A DNA stretch of 18,598 nucleotides from Thermoplasmata archaeon (GTDB taxonomy: Archaea; Thermoplasmatota; Thermoplasmata; Thermoplasmatales; Thermoplasmataceae), in assembly GCA_021811525.1 (NCBI GenBank), contig JAJZOK010000034.1, positions 1 to 18,598 of the forward strand. The letters are read 5' to 3'. The number at the start of each line of letters is the position of its first letter. Position 1 is the first letter of the stretch. Under the pieces are notes generated by a model. That model was not told where the DNA came from. It saw nothing but the letters and a program-made list of their open reading frames with translations, and did no database searches. The position numbers and the translations under genes were made by a program. Of this stretch, positions 7,080 through 12,430 are shown in pieces.

Positions 7080-8432
7080 TTACTGGGATTCAGCTTCAAG
7101 CGCCATCTTGTCGACGGTTCTGTCAAGCTCCTTATGCCTGTCTTCAGTGACAAACATCAGGAGTATGATGCCCACAACAAAGATCAATGCACCATATGCC
7201 AGCGAGGTTCCAAGGGACCCGGTTGCTGCGGTCAGTGCGGATATGACGAAAACAAGCCCGGCTCCAGCATACCTTCCAAGTGCAGTAATGAGTGCAAAAC
7301 CGCCAGCCCTGGCCTCTGTCGGGTATATTTCCGGAACCCAGAGCGAGAACACTGAGAAGTCAGCGCCTCCAATTCCTAGAAGTATGAGAAGCGGCAGGAA
7401 CATGTAGAGGTTGTGTGCATTGTAAGCCACGCCGAATGCGAGCAACAGTCCTAATATCATGAAAACCATGAACAGAGTCAACGTTGCTTTTCTTCCAACT
7501 CTCTGCACCAGGTAGGGCATGAGCAGGCAGAAGAGAAGCGTGAATACCGATATGGTTGTTCCACCAAGAACAACATACCAAGTCGCTGCAGTTCCTGCGG
7601 CAAGGCCTCCGTGTGCTATTGAGTAGTTTACCAGGTTTGTGATTGCGGTCGGGGCAAACAGTGTGCCTCCGTAAAGACCCGTAATGACAGGGATCATTAC
7701 AAGAATCATCAGCAATGTGGTTTTCCTGTACTTGTTGGAGAACAGGACCTTGAAGGACATGGACAGGTTCATTTTATCTCCGTGGAGCTCCTTCTTCCTC
7801 TTCCAGACTTCAGGCTCCTTTGCTCTTATCCTTATGTAAGCAAGTATCGCAGCAGGAATTATTCCTATGAAGAAGATGTATCTCCATCCATTGGGATTCC
7901 CGTTGAATGCATAAAGCAGGAGGAGTGGTGTTGTCACAGCAGCCACAATGAAACCTGCATACCACGCACTGTGGAATCTTCCGGCCCATATGTGCCTGGT
8001 CTTCTCAGGGAATACCTCAGAAACGCCTGTGCCTCCTATGAACCATTCTGCGCCCAGTCCGAAGCCCGCAATGAATCTGGCTATTCCAAACTCAAACACG
8101 TTATATGACAGGCCAGAGAAGAAAGTTCCAAGGGCATACAGCAGAATTGCTATTCCCAGTGTCTTCATTCTTCCAATCTTATCAGCCAGGGGGCCGAAAA
8201 TAAAGGCAGTTCCCCAACCTATGAGGAAAATAGCAAAAAACATCAACCCATATGAAGGCAGAAGAGTTTTGCTAATTCCACTGTTTGGCAATATAAACAG
8301 TAGAGATGCGACCAGAACGAACGCATAAATTGTAGTGTCGTACCCGTCCAGGAGCCAACCAAAATAACTGGCCCAGAAGACGTGCTTTGCGGATGCATCC
8401 ATCTTATCGCTTGGTATCGAAGTTTCGGTCAT
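7080..8432 (-). CDS. MFS transporter, metabolite/aromatic-acid:H+ symporter type
   Basis: A 450-residue, 12-helix major facilitator protein. GWLLDGYDT (25-33) in TM1 resembles the DGYD signature of the aromatic acid:H+ symporter (PcaK/BenK) and related metabolite:H+ symporters. GPLADKIGRMK (80-90) is the loop 2-3 signature. RFIAGFGLGAEWFIGG in TM4, the long central loop with WKRKKELHG, and VPEIYPTEARAGG in the second half are also typical. It probably imports an organic acid with protons; the exact substrate is unknown. The start is ATG 8432 without an SD. It is divergent from a CoA-transferase gene, which suggests uptake of a carboxylate followed by CoA activation. After its stop the minus strand is T-rich, likely its terminator. 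Confidence 0.88.
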   Translation of the reverse strand: MTETSIPSDKMDASAKHVFWASYFGWLLDGYDTTIYAFVLVASLLFILPNSGISKTLLPSYGLMFFAIFLIGWGTAFIFGPLADKIGRMKTLGIAILLYALGTFFSGLSYNVFEFGIARFIAGFGLGAEWFIGGTGVSEVFPEKTRHIWAGRFHSAWYAGFIVAAVTTPLLLLYAFNGNPNGWRYIFFIGIIPAAILAYIRIRAKEPEVWKRKKELHGDKMNLSMSFKVLFSNKYRKTTLLMILVMIPVITGLYGGTLFAPTAITNLVNYSIAHGGLAAGTAATWYVVLGGTTISVFTLLFCLLMPYLVQRVGRKATLTLFMVFMILGLLLAFGVAYNAHNLYMFLPLLILLGIGGADFSVFSLWVPEIYPTEARAGGFALITALGRYAGAGLVFVISALTAATGSLGTSLAYGALIFVVGIILLMFVTEDRHKELDRTVDKMALEAESQ

Positions 8433-8438
8433 TTAATT

Positions 8439-8463
8439 GTTATAAAATAACATGGCTTAAAAC
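8439..8463 (-). promoter_or_regulatory. MFS gene promoter with a palindrome between TATA box and start
   Basis: The minus strand reads GTTTTAAG (TATA-like, 8456-8463, centre about 27 nt before the ATG) and then the perfect palindrome GTTAT-TTT-ATAAC (8439-8451). Lying between TATA box and start codon, the palindrome is well placed for a repressor. It could also be just an AT-rich chance repeat. Confidence 0.35.
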
Positions 8464-8514
8464 TTGTCAATTTAGTCGAATATCCGGTACGTCAATTGTT
8501 CAAGGAATGGATTT

Positions 8515-8529
8515 CCAAAATTATTTTGG
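8515..8529. promoter_or_regulatory. 15-bp perfect inverted repeat CCAAAAT-t-ATTTTGG in the divergent region
   Basis: Seven-base arms around a single base lie midway between the divergent MFS and CoA-transferase genes. A similar half site, CCAAAAATAAT, recurs at 8598-8608 near the CoA-transferase start. It is a candidate operator for coordinated control. The 206-bp region 8433-8638 holds no supported gene. Confidence 0.35.
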
Positions 8530-8638
8530 CAGCAGAAGCTTCATTAACAGGAATCTGTGGTCTTTTTCTAGATCATGGGGGAAACCTGTTGGCAATTCCA
8601 AAAATAATATCAGGGGTTTATGGCTTTAGACTTTCAAC

Positions 8639-9841
8639 ATGGATAACCATCCTCCCCTACAAGGCTTGAAAATACTTGACCTTACACAGGCGATGGCTGG
8701 TCCGATCGCCACAATGCTGCTGGGCGATCTGGGCGCAGACATTATCAAGATTGAACCCCCAACGGGGGACCAGACACGAACCTGGGCACCGCCGTTCATC
8801 AATGGCATCTCAGCTTACTTCCTGAGCGTGAACAGGAACAAGAAGAGCATTGCTCTGGACTTGAAGCAGCCTGATGGACTGGAAATACTAAAGAGACTAG
8901 CTGACGAAGTTGACATTCTAATCGAAAATTTCAGGCCGGGCACTTTAGACCGCCTTGGCCTGTCATATGAAGTAGCACGGGAGTCAAATCCTCGCCTTAT
9001 CTATTGCAGCCTATCAGGTTATGGACAAGATGGTCCCCAGAAAGACTGGCCAGGCTATGATCTTACTGTCCTGGCTAACAGTGGCCTGCTTAGCCTGAAC
9101 GGGGAAGAGGGCAAGACCCCAATAAAGTTCGGCGTGCCCATTGCAGACATAATTTCCGGACTCTTCGCCAACACAGCTATTCTCAGCGCCCTCTATGAAA
9201 GGACATTAAGTGGCAAAGGGCAGCACATAGACATGTCCATGCTTGATGCGAACTTCACCATACTCACCCATCAGGCATACAACTACTTTGCCACAGGAAA
9301 AAATCCAAGAAAGTTGGGTTCTGCACATTCAAGCATAGCTCCCTACCAGGTTTTCAGGACCAAAGACAGTTTTATAGCCATTGCAGTCGGGACAGAAAAG
9401 CTCTGGAAAGTATTCTGCAGGAGTATAGGCAGGGAAGACCTTTCAGATCACGAACTCTTCAAGGAAAACATCCTAAGAGTGCAAAACAGGGACAAGCTGG
9501 TGGAAGAGATTGAAAAGACCTTCAGCATGTCCACAACATCAGAATTGTTCCAGTCTCTCCTGAACTCCGGCATTCCCGCCGCACCCATAAATAACATTGC
9601 GGATGCCATAGACAATCCACAGATCAAGGCAAGGGGAATGGTCTCCTCCATGGACACACCATATGGAAGGATCCCAGTCATGGGTTCCCCATTCAAGATG
9701 TCTAGAACTCCAGGGAAGGTAACGAAAGCCCCGCCACAGCTCGGAGAGGACTCGGAAAGGATTCTAAAGGAAATTGGTTACTCGTCTGAGCAGATAGCGT
9801 TTATGAAAGAGAAAGGAACCATAAAGACACTGGACTCTTAA
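8639..9841 (+). CDS. CaiB/BaiF-type class III CoA-transferase
   Basis: A 400-residue family III CoA-transferase that moves CoA between carboxylic acids. The N-terminal block LDLTQAMAGPIATMLLGDLG is followed by GADIIKIEPPTGDQTR (32-47), NRNKKSIALDLKQPDG (65-80), ENFRPGTLDRLGLSY (96-110) and SGYGQDGP (126-133). The catalytic Asp (Asp169 in formyl-CoA transferase) corresponds to Asp170 in FGVPIADIISG. The acid used is unknown. It is divergent from the MFS transporter. A TTTATGG stretch (8617-8623) and AATAATAT (8603-8610) are candidate TATA boxes. Its 3' end is unusual: the last codons and the TAA stop lie inside the anticodon arm of a tRNA-Lys fragment, so an insertion may have reshaped the C-terminus. 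Length remains normal for the family. Confidence 0.92.
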   Translation: MDNHPPLQGLKILDLTQAMAGPIATMLLGDLGADIIKIEPPTGDQTRTWAPPFINGISAYFLSVNRNKKSIALDLKQPDGLEILKRLADEVDILIENFRPGTLDRLGLSYEVARESNPRLIYCSLSGYGQDGPQKDWPGYDLTVLANSGLLSLNGEEGKTPIKFGVPIADIISGLFANTAILSALYERTLSGKGQHIDMSMLDANFTILTHQAYNYFATGKNPRKLGSAHSSIAPYQVFRTKDSFIAIAVGTEKLWKVFCRSIGREDLSDHELFKENILRVQNRDKLVEEIEKTFSMSTTSELFQSLLNSGIPAAPINNIADAIDNPQIKARGMVSSMDTPYGRIPVMGSPFKMSRTPGKVTKAPPQLGEDSERILKEIGYSSEQIAFMKEKGTIKTLDS

Positions 9842-9876
9842 TCCATAGGTCGGGGGTTCGAACCCCTCCGGACCCG
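9830..9876 (+). pseudogene. 3' fragment of a tRNA-Lys(CTT) gene (attachment-site remnant)
   Basis: The stretch folds as the 3' part of a tRNA. The anticodon stem TGGA/TCCA (9831-9834 and 9842-9845) encloses the loop CTCTTAA with T at position 33 and anticodon CTT. Then come a short variable loop, a T stem of 5 bp (one G-T pair) around the loop TTCGAAC (9857-9863), the acceptor 3' strand CGGACCC (9869-9875) and discriminator G 9876. CCA is not encoded. No D arm and no matching acceptor 5' strand GGGTCCG occur upstream, so it is not a working gene. tRNA pieces running from the anticodon arm to the 3' end are typical products of tyrosine-integrase insertion into tRNA genes. It overlaps the end of the CoA-transferase gene and provides its stop codon. 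Confidence 0.75.
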
Positions 9877-9999
9877 CTTAATCCCTGTTTGCTTCGATGA
9901 GTATTTTCATTGTTGGAATTTTGTGAGTTGGCAGGGAGGGATCCATCTTTAAATTTTAACTGTGAGAGAATATAGGATAAGGTCAACTTGAAAGAAATT
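9869..9999 (+). repeat. Long diverged direct repeat, left copy (starts at tRNA 3' end)
   Basis: It begins with the acceptor strand and discriminator of the tRNA fragment and continues about 120 bp beyond it. Aligned by hand to 11527-11657 it is about three quarters identical with only single-base gaps. The first 55 bp are best conserved (over 80%), and AGAAATT closes both copies. Together with 10000-10135 it fills the gene-free stretch before the secreted-protein gene. Confidence 0.7.
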
Positions 10000-10107
10000 G
10001 TGTTAATAATTTTAAATAAAATTAAACAAAGTGGTAAGAGCAATTTTAATTGAGAATTCGTAAGAGTTTGTCCAACCAGTTTGTTTATACACATTGAACT
10101 AAAATTA

Positions 10108-10116
10108 TTTATAAAA
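10108..10116 (+). promoter_or_regulatory. TATA box of the secreted-protein gene
   Basis: TTTATAAAA centred 24 nt before ATG 10136, with no SD. This leaderless layout favours ATG 10136 over the adjacent TTG 10133. Confidence 0.55.
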
Positions 10117-10135
10117 ATAAATATCGAATTCATTG

Positions 10136-10813
10136 ATGAAAAGTAGAAACAAAATAGTTGTTGCTGTGGCCACTGTCCTACTTTTCATAATGAGTGTAAC
10201 AATTATAGTACCTAGAGTAGGCAACATTCACCAGCTTAACGTTAACAGCGATTACTTGAATGTCAGGCAAAACGCCATTGAAAACAACACTTCAGAATAT
10301 AATTTTGTGATGATGCACTATTTTTCTAAAAATATCTCCATAAGTGGATTTGGATCCTTTGAAATTGCAGCAGTTCCTTGTTATGCGCCACACCCAAATC
10401 TGACATTGAATGAGTCCAACACCAGTGTGGTTTTCGCAGTCCCTAGTGTGGAATTCTTTCTTGTGCTATTACATGCAAACTACACTTCATTTGGCAGTCT
10501 GTGGTTTAGACCAGCTAGCATGAATGTTTCGTCTGCAAACAACTCTTTAGATATGGGTCAACCTCCTTTCTTGATTATTGGGAGCAATGAGTCATTCTTA
10601 TACCATATTCAGATTGGTACGGGTTATTACGTTGAAGAAACCTCCTCTATTGGATTCAACAATTATATTAATGATACCTCACTTCCTGATGGTACTTATT
10701 ACCTCACTTTTAAATTCAACCTATATAGAAATGTGATTGGCATACCAATCCCTGAAGGGCAATATAGTATACAGTTTCCATTTGTGACAATAATAGGAAC
10801 TGCAGCGTCTTAA
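10136..10813 (+). CDS. Hypothetical secreted or membrane-anchored protein rich in N-glycosylation sequons
   Basis: A 225-residue protein of unknown family. The N-terminus has basic residues (KSRNK) followed by a hydrophobic helix (IVVAVATVLLFIMSVTIIV), a signal peptide or N-terminal anchor. The rest is polar, Tyr/Asn/Ser-rich and predicted to be beta-rich. It carries 11 N-X-S/T sequons, a very high density that fits an N-glycosylated protein on the outer face of an archaeal cell exposed to acid. There is one Cys and no catalytic motif. The closest description is a cell-surface protein of unknown role. It lies inside the repeat-bounded region with its own TATA box 24 nt upstream. Codons are visibly more A/T-rich than in neighbouring metabolic genes, which agrees with a different origin. 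The start is ATG 10136, chosen over TTG 10133. Confidence 0.7.
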   Translation: MKSRNKIVVAVATVLLFIMSVTIIVPRVGNIHQLNVNSDYLNVRQNAIENNTSEYNFVMMHYFSKNISISGFGSFEIAAVPCYAPHPNLTLNESNTSVVFAVPSVEFFLVLLHANYTSFGSLWFRPASMNVSSANNSLDMGQPPFLIIGSNESFLYHIQIGTGYYVEETSSIGFNNYINDTSLPDGTYYLTFKFNLYRNVIGIPIPEGQYSIQFPFVTIIGTAAS

Positions 10814-10887
10814 TCCTAATTGAATTTCACAATATTTGTCTAACCCTAGAAAATAACGGTTTAAATAACGCATTTGAATAATATCAT

Positions 10888-10926
10888 ATGGCAAAAGAAC
10901 AAGAGCCAGAACCGGAAGTGAAATAG
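10888..10926 (+). other. Possible micro-ORF (12 codons) with a well-placed TATA box
   Basis: ATG 10888 opens a 12-codon acidic frame (MAKEQEPEPEVK) ending at TAG. After the stop, the same frame reads eight further codons (RLKKPKHN) to the next stop. TTTAAATAA (10860-10868) is centred 24 nt before the ATG, the same spacing as the confident leaderless genes here. It may be a tiny peptide gene, the truncated start of a lost gene, or chance. Confidence 0.3.
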
Positions 10927-10989
10927 CGGTTGAAAAAGCCTAAGCATAATTGAGTGTTATTATATTAAACACATAGTCATCAATAATTG

Positions 10990-10997
10990 TTATATAC
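10990..10997 (+). promoter_or_regulatory. TATA box of the toxin-antitoxin operon
   Basis: TTATATAC centred about 24 nt before the antitoxin ATG 11017, no SD. Antitoxins of this kind usually repress their own operon, so the AT-rich stretch 10985-11010 may also contain the operator. Confidence 0.5.
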
Positions 10998-11016
10998 AAA
11001 AATATAATGGTCATAC

Positions 11017-11202
11017 ATGGTGCAAACTACCATACAGGTATCCAAGGAGACCAGAGAAAAACTCAAGAAGATAGGTGGCAAGGGCCAGACATACGATGAA
11101 ATAATTGAGAAGCTTCTTGAGATTGGTCAGAAAGTGGCATTTTTCAACGAGCTTGACAGGATTTCTGACAGTGAGGAGTTCATACCTCTTGACGAACTAT
11201 GA
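11017..11202 (+). CDS. Antitoxin, ribbon-helix-helix/DUF7557-like
   Basis: A 61-residue protein. The N-terminal MVQTTIQVSKETREKLKKIG looks like the beta strand plus first helix of a ribbon-helix-helix DNA-binding domain. GKGQTYDEIIEKLLE is the second helix, as in short archaeal antitoxins. The acidic tail (DSEEFIPLDEL) would be the part that wraps the toxin. The gene overlaps the toxin gene by 14 bp, the normal antitoxin-first order. It should bind DNA as a dimer at its own promoter and neutralise the toxin by direct contact. It is preceded by a TATA box and is leaderless. Pairing with a RelE-type toxin is certain from position; the exact antitoxin family is a judgement. Confidence 0.8.
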   Translation: MVQTTIQVSKETREKLKKIGGKGQTYDEIIEKLLEIGQKVAFFNELDRISDSEEFIPLDEL

Positions 11203-11467
11203 AATTCTGGTTTCCCAAACTGCAGCAAAAGAGCTGAGGAATCTGGAGATATCGCTACAGGAAAGGATAAAGGAAAAGCTTAGAGAACTTGCAAAAGATC
11301 CTGGCAACAATACCGGAAGGTTGGATGTAAGGAAGCTAGCTGCAACTGGCAGAAACTATAGCAGACTTAGGGTCGGTGATTATAGGGTCATATTTTTCGT
11401 CGAGGAGAATGCTGTGAAAGTTGTGAGGATAGCCAAGAGATCTGATGTCTATACCTGGTTGGATTAG
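11189..11467 (+). CDS. RelE/ParE-superfamily toxin
   Basis: A 92-residue toxin of the RelE fold: YEILVSQTAAKELRNLE strand/helix, helix QERIKEKLRELAKDP, then LDVRKLAATGRNYSRLRVGDYRVIFFV and a final strand KVVRIAKRSDVY. The basic and aromatic residues used by RelE mRNA interferases have counterparts here (Arg48/Lys49, Arg59, Arg61, Arg66, Arg84, Tyr88), so cleavage of ribosome-bound mRNA is likely. A DNA-gyrase-type ParE role is less likely. A longer open frame begins at 11105, but the domain begins at TTG 11189, which has GAGGAG at 11173-11178 as SD (about 10 nt). GTG 11171 is the alternative. The start overlaps the antitoxin end, implying translational coupling. It sits in the putative island, where such pairs often act as maintenance modules. 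Confidence 0.85.
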   Translation: MTNYEILVSQTAAKELRNLEISLQERIKEKLRELAKDPGNNTGRLDVRKLAATGRNYSRLRVGDYRVIFFVEENAVKVVRIAKRSDVYTWLD

Positions 11468-11526
11468 TGCCATGTAGGATTTCTATACAATGTGTTCGGT
11501 TAATTTTTTTAACTGTAGTACTCTCT

Positions 11527-11657
11527 CGGACCCGCTTAATCACTGTTTACTTCTGCGAGATATTTTATTATTGGAATATTGTTGGAGGTGAAGAAGTAGT
11601 CCATCTTTCAGTTTGTATTGTGGGAGAACTTAGGATGAATCCAGCTTGATAGAAATT
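11527..11657 (+). repeat. Long diverged direct repeat, right copy (starts at tRNA 3' end)
   Basis: It starts with CGGACCCGCTTAATC, identical to the tRNA acceptor end and following bases of the left copy, and then matches the left copy for 131 bp at about three quarters identity. Only the acceptor strand of the tRNA is kept; the T arm seen in the left copy is missing. The 284-bp gene-free stretch 11468-11751 holds this repeat and the promoter of the next gene. Confidence 0.7.
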
Positions 11658-11723
11658 CTTGTATTACAGGTAATACGCGTAATGCACTTCTGGAAGTGAA
11701 TATAGTTGGACAATCAAATCTGG

Positions 11724-11732
11724 TTCTATAAG
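11724..11732 (+). promoter_or_regulatory. TATA-like box of the universal stress protein gene
   Basis: TTCTATAAG centred 24 nt before ATG 11752. A second AT stretch, TATTAATAAA (11735-11744), would better suit ATG 11761, so the start is not fully settled. Confidence 0.4.
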
Positions 11733-11751
11733 TGTATTAATAAACTTTTCA

Positions 11752-12231
11752 ATGTTAAGCATGCTGGCTGTAAGCATGGAACTCAAAAAAGAGATTCACA
11801 ATGTACTATGCGCAACTGATTTTTCTGAAGAGTCAGATAAAGCCGTTGCCTTTGCAGTGAGTTTGCTCTCAAGTGAAAGGGACGTTACAATTCACCTTGT
11901 TCATGTGATAAGGCCTCTTTACAAAGCTCTTGGGGATTTGAGCGATGCCAGTGACTTACTGCTGGAGGAGCATGACAAATCCATCAAGGAGGCAAAGCAC
12001 AAGATTGAGGCGCAAGCAGCTGAGATTCGTAAAACAAGTTTTCCAAGGGTGCACGGATCAATTCGCATTGGTAACCCAGTGAATGAACTACTTGCCGCCA
12101 TCAGCGAATTCAGGGCTGATCTTGTTGTTATGGGCAACAAGAAACGGGGCTTTAAAAAAGGAATATTGCTGGGATCTGTCTCAGAAAGGGTCTCAGCGGA
12201 TTCGGATATTTCAGTTCTGATCGTCAGATAG
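11752..12231 (+). CDS. Universal stress protein (UspA family)
   Basis: A 159-residue single-domain USP. The N-terminal strand NVLCATDFSEESDKAVAFAV holds the conserved Asp23 that contacts the nucleotide base in ATP-binding members. The strand HLVHVI, a long charged helix, and the C-terminal nucleotide loop VVMGNKKRGFKKGILLGSVSERV follow. The ATP motif G-2X-G-9X-G-S is nearly kept (Gly128, Gly141, Ser142), but the second Gly is Lys131, so ATP binding may be altered. Three in-frame ATGs (11752, 11761, 11776) are possible; the last would give the typical short N-terminus and 11752 fits the TATA box best. It lies just outside the right repeat and 199 bp before the proton ATPase, which suggests a role in stress or energy state, by inference. 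It acts in the cytoplasm. Confidence 0.87.
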   Translation: MLSMLAVSMELKKEIHNVLCATDFSEESDKAVAFAVSLLSSERDVTIHLVHVIRPLYKALGDLSDASDLLLEEHDKSIKEAKHKIEAQAAEIRKTSFPRVHGSIRIGNPVNELLAAISEFRADLVVMGNKKRGFKKGILLGSVSERVSADSDISVLIVR

Positions 12232-12370
12232 CGTATTCCACAAATTTCCGGTATTGATCTGGCTGGGCAATTGCTGTTTCAATAAATCTGTTCTAGGTTT
12301 ACGAAATTATCCGGCCACAAAAATGGTGGGCATTATCGAGGAGGTCTCGCAACCCTTGGGCCCAATTATC

Positions 12371-12378
12371 ATATAAAT
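12371..12378 (+). promoter_or_regulatory. TATA-like box upstream of the P-type ATPase
   Basis: ATATAAAT centred 56 nt before ATG 12431, implying a leader of about 30 nt, unlike the leaderless genes nearby. No SD is evident in that leader. The rest of 12232-12430 shows nothing else I can support. Confidence 0.4.
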
Positions 12379-12430
12379 TTGAGAATTTTAAGGGTCAAGC
12401 GTAATTAGCTGTGAATCATTAAACCTGCTA

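Larger units (their letters stand above)
9830..11657. mobile_element. Putative decayed tRNA-targeted integrated element / genomic island
   Basis: The region is bounded on the left by the tRNA-Lys 3' fragment and on the right by a diverged direct repeat of the tRNA 3' end plus flank (copies at 9869-9999 and 11527-11657; period 1658 bp). Inside are an AT-rich secreted protein gene, a micro-ORF and a toxin-antitoxin pair, all accessory cargo, in DNA visibly richer in A+T than the metabolic genes on either side. No integrase, transposase or replication gene is present, so it would be an old remnant or a passive island. Boundaries are approximate and mobility is inferred. Confidence 0.45.

Noticed and set aside
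8387..8629. 80-codon plus-strand open frame across the MFS start and the divergent promoter region
   Set aside because: It begins antisense inside the MFS gene and covers palindromes and promoter elements; no domain features.
9830..9876. Complete functional tRNA-Lys gene
   Set aside because: There is no D arm and no complementary acceptor 5' strand upstream; the preceding bases are the CoA-transferase coding sequence.
9801..10133. 110-codon minus-strand open frame containing SGSGGVRTPDLWIKSPV
   Set aside because: This is the well-known artefact of translating a tRNA T arm/anticodon arm on the wrong strand. It overlaps the CoA-transferase end, the tRNA fragment and the repeat.
11467..11649. 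60-codon plus-strand open frame after the toxin
   Set aside because: It reads through the right-hand repeat copy, has no SD or TATA at the right spacing, and its composition resembles no protein domain.
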